Assembly: GCF_001885615.1 (NCBI RefSeq)
Contig: NZ_LSRN01000020.1
Location: 1 to 50,551, forward strand
Reading direction: 5' to 3'
DNA: 50,551 bases
Origin: Alkalibacterium sp. 20
Lineage (GTDB): Bacteria; Bacillota; Bacilli; Lactobacillales; Carnobacteriaceae_A
Shown here one piece after another: positions 8,179 to 18,472 of the stretch. Numbering within the stretch: the stretch's first letter is position 1; every line of letters begins with the position of its first letter. The position numbers and the translations under genes were made by a program. The notes beneath the pieces are model-generated. The model made no database searches, was not told the origin of the DNA, and saw nothing but the letters and a program-made list of their open reading frames with translations.

Positions 8179-10488
8179 ATGCAAAATAGTAAAACGTTAT
8201 GGAAATATGATGAACAAACAGACGAATCATTAATTGAAAAATTAGCACTCGAACTAGATAAATCGAAAACATTTATACGTTTATGCGCTAAAAGAGGTTT
8301 ATATACTAAAGAGGCTATTCTAGATTTCGTTGAGCCTAACATAGACTGGCTCGATGATCCTTTCTTATTTTTTGACATGGAAAAAGCTGTGGATCGAATA
8401 AAAAGAGCTGTGTCCAACGATGAAAAAATAACTATCTATGGTGATTACGACGCTGACGGTGTAACAAGTACGGCTATTTTATACGAGGCGGTTGAACTGC
8501 TAGGAGGTCAAGTCGATTATTTTATTCCAAACCGATTTAAAGAGGGGTATGGTCCAAATGTGGACGCATTTGATCAGCTCATAAACAATGGAACGCAGTT
8601 AATTGTAACTGTTGATAACGGCATTTCGGGACACGAGGCTATTTTGCATGCTCAAGCTAGAGATGTAGATGTTATTGTGACTGACCACCATGAATGTCCA
8701 CAAGAGCTACCAAATGCATATGCCATCGTTCACCCGAGGCATCCGAAGCAGCACTATTCTACACCGGACTTATCGGGTGCTGGAGTAAGCATGAAAGTCG
8801 CGCATGCACTACTTGGTGAATGTCCAGCTGATTTTTTAGAGTTAGCAGCTATCGGCACAATCGCTGACCTTGTTTCGTTAAAAAAAGAAAACAGAGCGAT
8901 AGCCTATTTTGGATTAAAAGCTTTGAAACAGACACAGCGTTTAGGCTTACTTGCATTAATGCAAGTTTCTGACATAAAACCTGAAACGATTGATGAGGAA
9001 ACGATCGGCTTTAAACTTGCGCCACCGATCAATGCTGTCGGTCGTTTAGGAGATGCTTCTTTAGTCGTCGATTTATTGACAACTTTTGATGAAGAAAAAG
9101 CATTCAAGTTGAGTAAAGAAATATTATTGAAGAATGAAGAGAGAAAAGAAATCGTTGGAAAAATCACCGAAGAAGCACTAGAAATGGCAAAAACAAAACA
9201 GTCACAATCTTTCTTAGTTTTAGCCAAAAAGAATTGGCATGAGGGTGTATTAGGAATTGTTGCTAGTAAAATTACAGAACAATTCCATAAACCTGTACTG
9301 GTCTTAACTATAAACGAGTCGGAAGATAAGATAAAAGGATCCGGGCGAAGTATTGATGGGTTCAATCTTTATGAGTGTGTCAATGAATTCAGAGACAACC
9401 TTCAAAGCTTTGGTGGTCACGAAAAGGCTTGTGGCGTGAGCTTAGATTTTGGTTATTTAGGGGAATTTACTGATGAGGTCAATAGGAAAGCAGAGAAAAG
9501 CTTGAACAAACTGCCTAGTGAAAAAGTATTTAGAGTCGATGCTAAAATAGAGTGGGATGAAATTGACACACAACTGGTGGAAGAAATTGATTTGCTGAGA
9601 CCGTTTGGTCAAGAGAATACAAAACCGTTATTTGAAATCGAGTCTGTTTTGCCGGAGAATTCTAAAAAAATCGGTGCCAATCAAACACACTTTAAGGCGA
9701 CCTTAACTAGGGATAATAAGCAAATGGACATGATTGCATTTAATAGTGCAGATTGGTCTGACATACTCAAATCATCTCCTGAAATAGATATCATCGGTTA
9801 TATCTCGATCAATGAGTGGAATGGTTTCAGAAAAGTGCAACTGCAAGCCCTAGATTACAACTCGAATGAACCATTGATTATTGATCAGCGGAAAAGTACG
9901 ATTCAAGAAGAAATGTTTAGGACATCAAATGTTCATTTTGTATTTTTCCAATCGATTGTTGCCAAACGTTGGATACCGAGAGTGGATAAGCAATCTACTT
10001 ATCAAATTTTCGAAGCGAAAGCTGAGTTACTGGATATTCCTTCGGGTATGCCCGTCATAGTAGTAGATACCCCTGAGGATATTAGAGATTTCAAACAAAT
10101 TTATCAGACGTATCAATCACAACCGATGTATTTATATTTTCATTCACCCAATGACTACTATATGAAGGGGATGCCTAAAAAGCATCAATTTCAAAAGTTG
10201 TACAAATGGTTGATAACAAAACAGGAAATAGTATTGGCGCAAGACACTAAACAAATGGTCAAGAGTATGCATTTAGATAAAGATACGATAAAATTTATGT
10301 TGATGGTGTTTTTAGAGAACGAATTTGTTATAATAGAAGATGGGAAGTTGAGCATCGTGTCTCATCCAGCTAAGAAAAATTTGGAAGATACGATAACTTA
10401 TAAGAAAAGATTAGAGCAAATAGAGGCTGAAGAAATTCTCGTCTATAGTTCTTTCAAAGAGTTGCTTGCTTACCTGAAAAATAAATGA
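8179..10488 (+). CDS. recJ: Single-stranded-DNA-specific exonuclease RecJ
   Basis: A 5'-3' exonuclease of the DHH phosphoesterase family acting in recombination and mismatch/base-excision repair. DYDADGVTS is near residue 88, the DHH motif TDHHE near 168, the DHHA1 domain has [10 protein letters not shown] and FGGHEKACG, then come an OB-fold and a Firmicutes C-terminal extension. At 769 residues the length fits the Bacillus protein. I chose ATG 8179, which has GAGGAGTGA six bases before it. The in-frame GTG at 8155 lies almost on the predicted transcript start and has no ribosome-binding site. Confidence 0.94.
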   Translation: MQNSKTLWKYDEQTDESLIEKLALELDKSKTFIRLCAKRGLYTKEAILDFVEPNIDWLDDPFLFFDMEKAVDRIKRAVSNDEKITIYGDYDADGVTSTAILYEAVELLGGQVDYFIPNRFKEGYGPNVDAFDQLINNGTQLIVTVDNGISGHEAILHAQARDVDVIVTDHHECPQELPNAYAIVHPRHPKQHYSTPDLSGAGVSMKVAHALLGECPADFLELAAIGTIADLVSLKKENRAIAYFGLKALKQTQRLGLLALMQVSDIKPETIDEETIGFKLAPPINAVGRLGDASLVVDLLTTFDEEKAFKLSKEILLKNEERKEIVGKITEEALEMAKTKQSQSFLVLAKKNWHEGVLGIVASKITEQFHKPVLVLTINESEDKIKGSGRSIDGFNLYECVNEFRDNLQSFGGHEKACGVSLDFGYLGEFTDEVNRKAEKSLNKLPSEKVFRVDAKIEWDEIDTQLVEEIDLLRPFGQENTKPLFEIESVLPENSKKIGANQTHFKATLTRDNKQMDMIAFNSADWSDILKSSPEIDIIGYISINEWNGFRKVQLQALDYNSNEPLIIDQRKSTIQEEMFRTSNVHFVFFQSIVAKRWIPRVDKQSTYQIFEAKAELLDIPSGMPVIVVDTPEDIRDFKQIYQTYQSQPMYLYFHSPNDYYMKGMPKKHQFQKLYKWLITKQEIVLAQDTKQMVKSMHLDKDTIKFMLMVFLENEFVIIEDGKLSIVSHPAKKNLEDTITYKKRLEQIEAEEILVYSSFKELLAYLKNK

Positions 10489-10517
10489 TGAACGATTCAA
10501 ATGATGGAGGAAGACAA

Positions 10518-11030
10518 ATGGATTTTAAGAAGTATATCGCTGACGTTCCTGATTTTCCAGAAGAAGGCATTATATTTAGAGATATTTCACCTTTAATGGC
10601 TGACGGAAAAGTATACAAAGCTGCTACTGATAGAATTGTTGAATATGCTAAAGGTAAAGGTGTTGACATGATTGTTGGTCCTGAAGCCAGAGGCTTTATC
10701 GTTGGATGCCCTGTCGCTTATGAATTAGAAATAGGTTTTTCTCCCTGCAGAAAAAAAGGGAAATTACCAAGAGACACCATTGAAGTAGGTTATGGACTAG
10801 AATACGGTAATGACGTTTTACAACTGCACAAAGATTCCATTGAACCTGGACAAAGAGTTTTAATAACTGACGACTTACTTGCTACAGGTGGAACGATAGC
10901 TGCGACGATCAAACTCGTGGAAAAACTTGGTGGAATAGTTGTCGGTGCTGCATTCTTTATTGAATTGGAAGATTTAAAAGGTCGAGATAAAATTAAAGGC
11001 TATGACATTTTCACATTAATGACATATTGA
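10518..11030 (+). CDS. apt: Adenine phosphoribosyltransferase
   Basis: A purine salvage enzyme making AMP from adenine and PRPP. The protein begins [18 protein letters not shown], the usual APRT start, and carries the PRPP-binding loop [13 protein letters not shown]. The 170-residue length is normal. The frame is open back to 10485, but ATG 10518 is chosen because GGAGG lies eight bases before it and the family starts there. It follows recJ by 29 bp, so the two probably share a transcript, as in Bacillus. Confidence 0.95.
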   Translation: MDFKKYIADVPDFPEEGIIFRDISPLMADGKVYKAATDRIVEYAKGKGVDMIVGPEARGFIVGCPVAYELEIGFSPCRKKGKLPRDTIEVGYGLEYGNDVLQLHKDSIEPGQRVLITDDLLATGGTIAATIKLVEKLGGIVVGAAFFIELEDLKGRDKIKGYDIFTLMTY

Positions 11031-11035
11031 TACTA

Positions 11036-11069
11036 AAAAAGCCGTCTTCCATATGGAGGTCGGCTTTTT
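11036..11069. terminator. Bidirectional terminator between apt and lexA
   Basis: AAAAAGCCG and CGGCTTTTT arms enclose a paired CTTCC/GGAGG top. The A-run on one side and T-run on the other let it serve both convergent genes. Confidence 0.9.
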
Positions 11070-11094
11070 CGGATTGTCATTCAAATAAAATGAT

Positions 11095-11730
11095 TTAAAA
11101 AATGTGACTTCTATAAAGCGAAATGACTTTACCTAAAATTTTGACATGATTAAGTAAGATTGGATCCATTGTTTCGTTTTCCGGTTGTAACCGGATATGA
11201 TTATCTTCCTTGAAGAACCGTTTGCAGGTAGCTTCATCTTCATCGGTCATAGCGATGACAATGTCCCCATTATTTGCAGATGCTTGTTTGCGGATAATAA
11301 CCTGATCACCATCTAAAATACCGGCATCCATCATACTGTCACCACGTATGGTCAACATGAAGAGGTTACCTTTCTCTATTTCCAAATCGGTAGGAATAGG
11401 AAAGTAATCTGTGGCTTCTTCGATAGCTAAAATCGGTTCGCCGGCCGTCACGATTCCCAGAAGTGGAATCTTATCCTCGTCCAAATTAATACCCAGTTTA
11501 TCTAAACCCTCAGCAGTGAATTCAATTGCTCGAGGTTTTGAAGGGTCCCGTATGATATATCCGTTCTTTTCTAATCGTGCTAAGTGACCGTGAACTGTAG
11601 AGGTAGACGACAGTGCCGTGGCTTCTCCGATTTCTCGAACAGTAGGCGGGTAACCCTTCTTTTTTACTTGTTTATGGATGAAATTCAAAATTTCTAGTTG
11701 TTTCTCACCTTTACGCCCTCGTGTACTCAT
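11095..11730 (-). CDS. lexA: SOS repressor LexA
   Basis: A transcriptional repressor of DNA-damage genes that self-cleaves with activated RecA. An N-terminal winged helix covers residues 1-65 ([20 protein letters not shown]). The cleavage site is Ala96-Gly97 (TAGEP). The catalytic dyad is Ser132 (GDSMMD) and Lys170 (ATCKRF). The 211-residue length is normal. The start is preceded by AGAGAGGG. It is divergent from ynzC, as in the Bacillus lexA-yneA-yneB-ynzC layout, but yneA and yneB are missing from the spacer. Confidence 0.96.
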   Translation of the reverse strand: MSTRGRKGEKQLEILNFIHKQVKKKGYPPTVREIGEATALSSTSTVHGHLARLEKNGYIIRDPSKPRAIEFTAEGLDKLGINLDEDKIPLLGIVTAGEPILAIEEATDYFPIPTDLEIEKGNLFMLTIRGDSMMDAGILDGDQVIIRKQASANNGDIVIAMTDEDEATCKRFFKEDNHIRLQPENETMDPILLNHVKILGKVISLYRSHIF

Positions 11731-11764
11731 ACTAAAACCCTCTCTATAATATGTTCAGTAAATG

Positions 11765-11776
11765 GAACAGCTGTTC
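11765..11776. promoter_or_regulatory. LexA (SOS) box
   Basis: GAAC-AGCT-GTTC is a perfect match to the GAAC-N4-GTTC core of the Gram-positive LexA box. It lies just downstream of the lexA -10 on the minus strand, so LexA should repress its own gene. A half-site GAACATAT is also present nearer the gene. Confidence 0.9.
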
Positions 11777-11789
11777 TGTATTTTATTAA

Positions 11790-11818
11790 AGTATAGCACA
11801 GTGTAGGCATCAAATCAA
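11790..11818 (-). promoter_or_regulatory. lexA promoter
   Basis: On the minus strand TTGATT (11818-11813) and TATACT (11795-11790) are separated by exactly 17 bp, with TGC extending the -10. Initiation would fall at about the SOS box. Confidence 0.85.
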
Positions 11819-11894
11819 ACGAATGTTCGAAGAACAAAATGAAGAGAAACGAATGAGAATTTTATCTAAAACTACCACTTTTTAATGACTAATG

Positions 11895-11903
11895 GTATGA
11901 TGA
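11895..11903 (+). promoter_or_regulatory. Extended -10 promoter of ynzC
   Basis: TGG followed by TATGAT (11898-11903) lies 45 bp before ynzC. No canonical SOS box overlaps it. Confidence 0.5.
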
Positions 11904-11948
11904 GTAATGTGAGACATAACTTACCTGAAATGAAATAAGGGGGATAAT

Positions 11949-12191
11949 ATGTTAGAAAAACAAAAGCTTGACCGTATTAATGAATTAGTAAGAAAAGAAA
12001 GAAATGACGGATTATCAGCAGAAGAGAAACAAGAACAAAAAGGCTTGAGAGAAGAATATATTAAAGCTTTTCGTTCTGGGATGCGAAACCATATAGAAGG
12101 CTTGAAAATAGTCGATCCAGATGGCACTGATGTGACACCTGATAAAGTTAAAGAGATTCAAAAAGAAAAAGGGATTCATAACCGCGACTAA
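11949..12191 (+). CDS. ynzC: DUF896 protein YnzC
   Basis: A small 80-residue soluble, highly charged protein of the YnzC/DUF896 family. The N-terminal half is a helical hairpin (LDRINELVRKERNDGLSAEE, then KEQ...LREEYI). The C-terminus GLKIVDPDGTDVTP is also family-typical. Its role is unclear; in Bacillus it lies in the SOS-controlled yneA operon. Here it has its own extended -10. GGGGG precedes the ATG. The order lexA-ynzC-tkt-yneF matches Bacillus apart from lost yneA and yneB. Confidence 0.9.
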   Translation: MLEKQKLDRINELVRKERNDGLSAEEKQEQKGLREEYIKAFRSGMRNHIEGLKIVDPDGTDVTPDKVKEIQKEKGIHNRD

Positions 12192-12225
12192 GTACTCGTG
12201 GATTCTTAAAATGATAGAGTTTACA

Positions 12226-12254
12226 TTGTAATGAAAGGTCAATAATAGTACAAT
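12226..12254 (+). promoter_or_regulatory. tkt promoter
   Basis: TTGTAA (12226-12231) and TACAAT (12249-12254) are separated by 17 bp, about 47 bp before tkt. Confidence 0.65.
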
Positions 12255-12264
12255 AGTATAGAAA

Positions 12265-12279
12265 GTTTAAAATTTAAAC
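12265..12279. promoter_or_regulatory. Inverted repeat in the tkt leader
   Basis: GTTTAAA and TTTAAAC flank a single A in the tkt 5' leader, just after the expected transcript start. This could be an operator; it is AT-only at its centre, so chance is not excluded. Confidence 0.3.
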
Positions 12280-12300
12280 AAACGAAAGGATTGAAGTTCA

Positions 12301-14301
12301 TTGTTCAATAAAACTGATCAAATGGCAGTAGATACAATTCGTACATTGAGTATGGATGGCGTACAGAAAGCAAATTCAGGTCACCCAGGATTACCTATGG
12401 GGGCGGCACCTATGGCGTATACACTATGGACACGTCACTTAAATGTTAATCCAAAAAACCCTAAATGGTTTGATCGTGACCGTTTCGTCTTAAGTGCAGG
12501 TCATGGTTCTATGTTACTTTACAGTTTATTGCATTTATCTGGTTACGATGTAAGCATTGATGATCTTAAAAATTTCCGTCAGTTAGATGGAAATACACCG
12601 GGACATCCAGAAGTACATGTTACAGATGGAGTAGAAGCAACAACGGGACCTTTAGGCCAAGGCTTTGCAAATGCTGTTGGAATGGCAATGGCTGAAGCGC
12701 ATTTGTCTGCAACGTACAACAAAGATAACTACAATCTTGTAGATCATTATACTTATGGTTTGTGTGGCGATGGCGACTTGATGGAAGGTGTTTCTCAAGA
12801 AGCAGCTTCATTAGCAGGACATCTTAAACTTGGTAAATTGGTCATGTTATATGATTCCAACGATATCTCTTTAGACGGACCTACATCCAAAGCGTTCACT
12901 GAAAATGTTGGGCAGCGTTTTGAAGCATATGGCTGGGAACATATCTTGGTTCAAGATGGCAATGACTTAGAAGCTATCGACAATGCAATCAAACAAGCAA
13001 AAGAAACAACGGACAGACCAACTTTGATCGAAGTTAAAACAATTATAGGTTTTGGTGCTCCTAACGAAGGAACACATAATGTTCACGGCGCACCGCTTGG
13101 TCCAGAAGGTGTCGAAGCAGCTAAAAAGGCTTACGGATGGGAAGGTGAAGACTTCTACGTTCCAAAAGAAGTAAGTGATCATTTCAACGAATACATGGTT
13201 GAAAAAGGACAAAACCTTGAAAAAGCATGGAATACTTTAGTTGAAAACTATAAAAATGATTATTCTGATTTAGGTAAGAAGTTTGAATTGGCATTATCTG
13301 GAGATTTACCAGAAAATTGGGATGACTCATTACTTTCTTATTCTGAAGAAGATGGTGCATCTGCAACGCGTGCGTCAAGTGGTCAAATGATCAATGCAAT
13401 AGCTAAAGCTGTACCTAATTTATGGGGTGGAGCTGCCGACTTATCAAGTTCAAACAAAACAATGATCGACGGCGAAAAAGATTTCCAACCTGGACAATAT
13501 GAAGGCCGTAACATTTGGTATGGTGTCAGAGAATTCGCAATGGCAGCTGCTATGAACGGAATTATACTACACGGCGGAACAAAAACTTATGCGGCAACAT
13601 TCTTCGTGTTTACTGACTATCTCAGACCAGCCGTCCGTTTAGCTGCACTTTCAAAAATCCCAGCTATATATGTGATGACACATGATTCTGTAGCTGTTGG
13701 TGAAGATGGTCCTACTCATGAACCTGTTGAACAACTTTCAAGTTTCCGTGGCATGCACAACTTAACTGTTTTACGTCCTGCAGACGGTAACGAAGTGGCA
13801 GCTGCGTGGGAAATTGCTTTAACATCTAAAGATAGACCGACAATGCTAGTATTTTCTCGTCAAAATCTTCCAGTGTTAGCTGGATCTAAAGAATTGGCTA
13901 GAGAAAATGTCAAAAAAGGTGCGTATGTCCTTTCACCTGCAGATAAAGAAACGCCGGATGGCATCTTGATCGCTACTGGATCTGAAGTGTCCTTGGCAGT
14001 CAAAGCTCAAAAAGAATTGAAAGCTCAGGGACATGATGTTTCTGTCGTTTCAATGCCAAGCTTCGACTTGTTCGAAAATCAATCAGAAGAATATAAAGAA
14101 TCAGTTCTTCCAAGTACTGTTTCAAATCGTATAGCCATTGAAATGGGCTCATCATTCGGATGGCATAGATATGTTAAAAATGATGGCAAAGTTATGGCAA
14201 TTGATAAATTCGGAGCAAGTGGTAACGGGGATGCAGTTGTGGAAGCATATGGCTTTACAACAAAAAATGTTGTGAACACATATTTATCACTAAACAACTA
14301 A
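12301..14301 (+). CDS. tkt: Transketolase
   Basis: A thiamine-diphosphate enzyme of the non-oxidative pentose phosphate pathway that moves two-carbon ketol units between sugar phosphates. Marks are [18 protein letters not shown] near the N-terminus, the ThDP-binding [13 protein letters not shown] near residue 158, a pyrimidine-binding domain with [11 protein letters not shown], and the C-terminal domain. The 666-residue length is normal. The start is TTG 12301, ten bases after AAAGGA. This gives the family-typical MF.KTDQ N-terminus, while the first in-frame ATG is at codon 8 and has no better ribosome-binding site. Confidence 0.95.
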   Translation: MFNKTDQMAVDTIRTLSMDGVQKANSGHPGLPMGAAPMAYTLWTRHLNVNPKNPKWFDRDRFVLSAGHGSMLLYSLLHLSGYDVSIDDLKNFRQLDGNTPGHPEVHVTDGVEATTGPLGQGFANAVGMAMAEAHLSATYNKDNYNLVDHYTYGLCGDGDLMEGVSQEAASLAGHLKLGKLVMLYDSNDISLDGPTSKAFTENVGQRFEAYGWEHILVQDGNDLEAIDNAIKQAKETTDRPTLIEVKTIIGFGAPNEGTHNVHGAPLGPEGVEAAKKAYGWEGEDFYVPKEVSDHFNEYMVEKGQNLEKAWNTLVENYKNDYSDLGKKFELALSGDLPENWDDSLLSYSEEDGASATRASSGQMINAIAKAVPNLWGGAADLSSSNKTMIDGEKDFQPGQYEGRNIWYGVREFAMAAAMNGIILHGGTKTYAATFFVFTDYLRPAVRLAALSKIPAIYVMTHDSVAVGEDGPTHEPVEQLSSFRGMHNLTVLRPADGNEVAAAWEIALTSKDRPTMLVFSRQNLPVLAGSKELARENVKKGAYVLSPADKETPDGILIATGSEVSLAVKAQKELKAQGHDVSVVSMPSFDLFENQSEEYKESVLPSTVSNRIAIEMGSSFGWHRYVKNDGKVMAIDKFGASGNGDAVVEAYGFTTKNVVNTYLSLNN

Positions 14302-14338
14302 ACAACTAAATGAATTGAACGATTAATTATTAAACATG

Positions 14339-14377
14339 AAACTTCCTTTCAATTATTATGTTGAAAGGAAGTTTTTT
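14339..14377 (+). terminator. tkt terminator
   Basis: AAACTTCCTTTCAA (14339-14352) pairs with TTGAAAGGAAGTTT (14361-14374), followed by T. Confidence 0.93.
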
Positions 14378-14429
14378 AAGATAGACGTATTGATTTGTAA
14401 GAATAAATTGACTAAATTGTATTTATAGG

Positions 14430-14458
14430 TTTATTTTTACTCGTTGATTGTGTAAAAT
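14430..14458 (+). promoter_or_regulatory. Probable yneF promoter
   Basis: TTTATT (14430-14435) and TAAAAT (14453-14458) are spaced by 17 bp. The stretch from 14378 to 14539 otherwise holds only AT-rich sequence. Confidence 0.45.
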
Positions 14459-14539
14459 AGTTCAGTGAGCAGTTTTATTCGTATATATAAAACGAGCGAC
14501 AAGGTTTTTACTAGTAACGGTTGAGAGGAGTGAATATAT

Positions 14540-14785
14540 ATGAATACAGGATTAGCTATATTATTAATCGTTTTAGCTTTAATTGGTGGACTTGTTGGAG
14601 GCTTTTTCGTTGCAAGAAAATATATGATGGATTATTTCGAAAAAAATCCTCCTATTGATGAAAACATGCTACGCATGATGATGATGCAAATGGGACAGAA
14701 GCCTTCTGAAAGAAAAATCAATCAGATGCTAAGTCAAATGAAGACACAACAAACGAATGCTAAAAAGAAAAAGAAAAAGAAATAG
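14540..14785 (+). CDS. yneF: UPF0154 small membrane protein YneF
   Basis: An 81-residue protein with one N-terminal membrane helix (residues 4-25, glycine-rich [15 protein letters not shown]), a conserved soluble part with [22 protein letters not shown], and a Lys-rich end. This is the YneF/UPF0154 signature. Function is unknown. It follows tkt as in Bacillus, but behind its own promoter. TGAGAGGAGTG precedes the ATG. Confidence 0.92.
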   Translation: MNTGLAILLIVLALIGGLVGGFFVARKYMMDYFEKNPPIDENMLRMMMMQMGQKPSERKINQMLSQMKTQQTNAKKKKKKK

Positions 14786-14804
14786 CACTTGAAAATAGAT
14801 AAAC

Positions 14805-14827
14805 AGCGGACAGTAATCCTGTCCGCT
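14805..14827 (+). terminator. Hairpin after yneF
   Basis: A perfect 9-bp GC-rich stem, AGCGGACAG / CTGTCCGCT, with a TAATC loop. No T-run follows, so it is a weak terminator or part of the ABC leader. Confidence 0.5.
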
Positions 14828-14832
14828 AATTC

Positions 14833-14867
14833 TTAACACAACATGACATATTGTCACATTGTGTTAA
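14833..14867. promoter_or_regulatory. Nested palindrome upstream of the ABC exporter
   Basis: Outer arms TTAACACAA (14833-14841) and TTGTGTTAA (14859-14867) enclose inner arms TGACA (14844-14848) and TGTCA (14852-14856). It ends 42 bp before the first exporter gene and is well placed as an operator for a drug-responsive repressor or as a leader hairpin. No regulator gene adjoins it. Confidence 0.5.
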
Positions 14868-14909
14868 AGGTTGTCAAAAAGAGAATGTAAATTGTGGGAG
14901 ATTAGAATA

Positions 14910-16661
14910 ATGGACATATTTAAACGATTAGGATGGTTTTTTAAAAAAGAAAAGAAATCTTATTTAATAGGTGTTGCAGGGTTATTAATTGTAGCGATTT
15001 TGCAACTTATACCACCACGTATTATTGGTATTGTTGTCGATGAGATAGAAACAGAAACGCTGACGCAACAATCTTTGCTTCAGTGGTTAATCATTTTAAC
15101 TTCAACAGCAATCATACAATACCTTTTGAGATACATGTGGCGCGTTAGGATTTGGGGAAATGCAGCCAAGTTAGAACAGATCGTCAGAAGGCAACTTTAT
15201 AATCATTTCACAAATATGGATAATGTTTTTTTTCAAAAATATAGAGCAGGAGATCTGATGGCTCATGCAACGAATGACTTGAGAGGTCTGCGTATGGTTG
15301 CGGGCGGCGGAATTCTCACTATGGCTGATGCAATAAGTGTCGGATTAACGACACTTATTGCAATGATGTTCATAGTCGATTTAAGATTAACTTTAATCGC
15401 CGTCATTCCTTTACCGTTTTTAGCACTCACATCTCGCTTATTGGGTAGACGACTGCATCTGCGTTTTAAAGATGCTCAAGCTGCTTTTTCTCAGTTAAAT
15501 GATAAAGTACAGGAAAGTATTCAGGGAATCAAAGTAATCAAGACTTTTGGTCAAGAAAAAGAAGATGTCGATGAGTTTATCCATCAAACAGATAATGTTG
15601 TTCAAAAAAATAAATCAGTGTACAAAATCGACTCTCTTTTTGATCCAGCTATTACCTTTATAATGGGAATTTCTTATTTCTTGACAATTCTTGTAGGTGG
15701 GTTGCTTATCACGGATAATGAAATCTCGATCGGAGATTTTATAACATTCATAAGCTATATTGGTATGCTGGTATGGCCAATGTTTGCAATCGGCAGACTA
15801 TTTAATATTATTGAACGTGGTTCAGCGAGTTATGACCGAATTGAAAATTTATTAAGAGAAGATACCGCGATCAACGAACGACAAGGTGCGTTCGAAGAAC
15901 CTGTTTCTGGAACTTTGAGATTTGATATCGAATCGTTTAGCTATCCAGATGACGAAATGGTCGCATTACATCATGTTAAATTTAATATTGATCAAGGACA
16001 AACATTAGGTATCGTAGGTAAGACGGGTGCGGGTAAGACAACTATCATGAAATTGTTGCTTCGCGAGTATGATACCTATAAAGGTTCAATTCATTACGGT
16101 GGTTATGATATCAAAGATTATACCTTAGATGCACTGCTCAAGCGAGTTGGTTACGTACCGCAGGACAATTATCTTTTCTCTAATACGATTCGTGAGAACA
16201 TTCGTTTTGCAGATCCAACTGTTCCTCAAGAAGTAGTAGAAGCAGCAGCAAAATTGGCAGATATTCATCAAGATATTCTGGACCTCCCTGAAGGCTACGA
16301 TACTAAAGTTGGCGAACGTGGTGTTTCACTATCGGGAGGCCAAAAACAACGGATTTCCATTGCACGCGCAATACTTATTAATCCTGAATTGATGATTCTG
16401 GATGACTCGCTGTCAGCTGTTGATGCTAAAACGGAAGAGATCATTTTGTCAGGCTTAAAAGCAATTCGTCAGAATCAGACAACAATTATTGCCGCCCACC
16501 GAATCAGTTCTGTTATGCATGCTGAAGAGATCGTTGTCATTAAAGAAGGTACGATTGTCGAACGAGGAAGGCATCATGATTTACTGGAACAGGGTGGCTG
16601 GTATAAAGAGATGTATGAACAGCAGCAACTTGAACGTAAATTGGAAGGAGAGGATTACTAA
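14910..16661 (+). CDS. Heterodimeric multidrug ABC exporter, subunit with degenerate Walker B (LmrC/BmrC type)
   Basis: A half-transporter of 583 residues with six predicted membrane helices in the first 320 residues, followed by an ATPase domain. Walker A GKTGAGKTT is near residue 369, signature LSGGQKQR near 473, and Walker B LMILDD near 493. The catalytic Glu after Walker B is Asp, so this half's own ATP site is expected to hydrolyse poorly, while its LSGGQ completes the partner's active site. I chose ATG 14910, which has GGGAG nine bases before it, rather than an upstream TTG inside the leader palindrome. The partner follows 2 bp downstream. Substrates are unknown. Confidence 0.9.
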   Translation: MDIFKRLGWFFKKEKKSYLIGVAGLLIVAILQLIPPRIIGIVVDEIETETLTQQSLLQWLIILTSTAIIQYLLRYMWRVRIWGNAAKLEQIVRRQLYNHFTNMDNVFFQKYRAGDLMAHATNDLRGLRMVAGGGILTMADAISVGLTTLIAMMFIVDLRLTLIAVIPLPFLALTSRLLGRRLHLRFKDAQAAFSQLNDKVQESIQGIKVIKTFGQEKEDVDEFIHQTDNVVQKNKSVYKIDSLFDPAITFIMGISYFLTILVGGLLITDNEISIGDFITFISYIGMLVWPMFAIGRLFNIIERGSASYDRIENLLREDTAINERQGAFEEPVSGTLRFDIESFSYPDDEMVALHHVKFNIDQGQTLGIVGKTGAGKTTIMKLLLREYDTYKGSIHYGGYDIKDYTLDALLKRVGYVPQDNYLFSNTIRENIRFADPTVPQEVVEAAAKLADIHQDILDLPEGYDTKVGERGVSLSGGQKQRISIARAILINPELMILDDSLSAVDAKTEEIILSGLKAIRQNQTTIIAAHRISSVMHAEEIVVIKEGTIVERGRHHDLLEQGGWYKEMYEQQQLERKLEGEDY

Positions 16662-16663
16662 TT

Positions 16664-18454
16664 ATGGAACAGAAAGAATTATCAGTTAGACGATCCATAC
16701 CTTTCAAAGAACAGATGGTTGTCTTGAAACGAATTATGAAATTTGGAAAACCTTATAGAAAACAATTTGCCTTAGCTATACTTTTTAGTTTGGCATTGGC
16801 GATTTCAACTGCCGCTTTACCCCGTATCATTCAATTATTCATTGATAATCATTTAACAACCGGAGATGTAACTCTTCAAATCATTCTGATGTTTGCAGGA
16901 CTACACTTCGGTGTCACGCTGATTCGTTTAACGGTCTGGTATTTCGAGCTATACATTTTCAATATGGCCTCAGAAAGAACGGTCCGGAATATACGTAATC
17001 AATTATTCGAGAAATTGCACAAACTAGGGATGCGCTTTTTCGATCAGACATCAACAGGGTGGATAATTACCCGTGTAACCAACGACACAGAAGCTATGAA
17101 AGATTTCTGGCATGTGTTTTTGGCCATCATGCAAGGAGTCTTTGGTGTTGTTATTTCATTAGGGGCTATGTTTTTACTTGATGTGACGGTAACACTATGG
17201 ATTTTGATGTTTGCACCTTTATTGCTGGTTATTGTTCGTATCTATCAAGTTTATAGCTCAAAAACGTATAATGATATGAAATCAAAAATGAGCCTGTTGA
17301 ATACCAAGTTAGCGGAAACCATTAATGGTATTTCAATCATTCAACAATTTCGTCAAGAAAAGCGTCTACAAAAAGAGTTCGAAGAGACCAATCAGTCTTA
17401 CTTTGATTCGCGTTTTTCAATGATAAAAATTAATGCATTGTTGTTAAGTCCAGTAATCAATCTACTTTATACTTTATCAATTGTTGTCATCTTGGCTATC
17501 TTTGGTACAGAGTCGTTAGCCGGACCTGTGGAAATCGGGATTATTTATGCCTTTACATCATATGCAAATAACTTTTTCAAGCCGTTAACACAATTGATGG
17601 ATAGTATGAGCTTATTCCAAGAGGGTATTGTCTCAAGTAGCCGTATTTTAATAGTTATGGACAATGAAGAATATGCACCCGCTCAGCTAGATAATAAAGA
17701 TGCACACATAGTGGACGGGAAAATCGAATTCAAAAATGTATCATTCTCCTATGACGGTAAAAATAATGTCTTGAAAAACATTTCTTTCACTGTTAATCCT
17801 GGAGAAACAATTGCTCTGGTGGGACACACTGGTAGTGGGAAATCTTCTGTCATTAATGTTTTAATGCGCTTTTATGATTTCCAAGAAGGAGAAGTCTTTA
17901 TTGATGGGAAATCTATCAAAGAGTTCCCGATGAGAGAATTGCGTAGACGCACGGGATTAGTTCTCCAAGATTCGTTCCTCTTCTACGGGACAATAAAAGA
18001 TAATATCCGATTACTCAATGATTCAATCACTGATAGAGAAATCATCGAGGCTGCGCGTTTTGTTCAAGCAGATAAGTTTATTGAAGAGCTTCCAGGTCAG
18101 TATGATGCAAGAGTAGTTGAACGTGGAGCTAGCTTCTCAAGTGGCCAAAAACAATTGATTTCATTCGCAAGTACAATTGTAAGAGATCCAAAAATTCTTA
18201 TTTTAGATGAAGCAACGGCTAATATCGATACTGAAACCGAAGCGCTTATCCAAGAAGGTTTGGAACGCATGAGGAAAGGCCGTACAACGGTGGCTATTGC
18301 GCATAGATTGTCAACGATTAGAGATGCTGATCAGATTTTAGTGTTAGATGATGGACACATCGTCGAAAGAGGCTCACATGATGAACTCATTGAACGTGGT
18401 GGCCAATATAAAGATATGTACGAATTACAAAATCTAGGCATACAGTCTAAATAA
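16664..18454 (+). CDS. Heterodimeric multidrug ABC exporter, catalytic subunit (LmrD/BmrD type)
   Basis: A 596-residue half-transporter with six membrane helices and an ATPase domain. Walker A GHTGSGKSS is near residue 386, Walker B ILILDEATANID near 510 with the catalytic Glu intact, and the signature is altered to FSSGQKQL near 490. The altered signature here and the altered Walker B in the upstream partner fall in the same composite site, leaving one canonical site, the known asymmetry of LmrCD, BmrCD and TM287/288. The gene is tightly coupled to its partner (AAGGAGAGG, then ATG) and ends at a strong terminator. Confidence 0.9.
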   Translation: MEQKELSVRRSIPFKEQMVVLKRIMKFGKPYRKQFALAILFSLALAISTAALPRIIQLFIDNHLTTGDVTLQIILMFAGLHFGVTLIRLTVWYFELYIFNMASERTVRNIRNQLFEKLHKLGMRFFDQTSTGWIITRVTNDTEAMKDFWHVFLAIMQGVFGVVISLGAMFLLDVTVTLWILMFAPLLLVIVRIYQVYSSKTYNDMKSKMSLLNTKLAETINGISIIQQFRQEKRLQKEFEETNQSYFDSRFSMIKINALLLSPVINLLYTLSIVVILAIFGTESLAGPVEIGIIYAFTSYANNFFKPLTQLMDSMSLFQEGIVSSSRILIVMDNEEYAPAQLDNKDAHIVDGKIEFKNVSFSYDGKNNVLKNISFTVNPGETIALVGHTGSGKSSVINVLMRFYDFQEGEVFIDGKSIKEFPMRELRRRTGLVLQDSFLFYGTIKDNIRLLNDSITDREIIEAARFVQADKFIEELPGQYDARVVERGASFSSGQKQLISFASTIVRDPKILILDEATANIDTETEALIQEGLERMRKGRTTVAIAHRLSTIRDADQILVLDDGHIVERGSHDELIERGGQYKDMYELQNLGIQSK

Positions 18455-18472
18455 CAGATAACAATAGATACG

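Noticed and set aside
11820-11836. Second SOS-box-like sequence in the lexA-ynzC spacer
   Set aside because: CGAATGTTCG and the nearby GTTC...GAAC have wrong spacing or polarity for the GAAC-N4-GTTC box.
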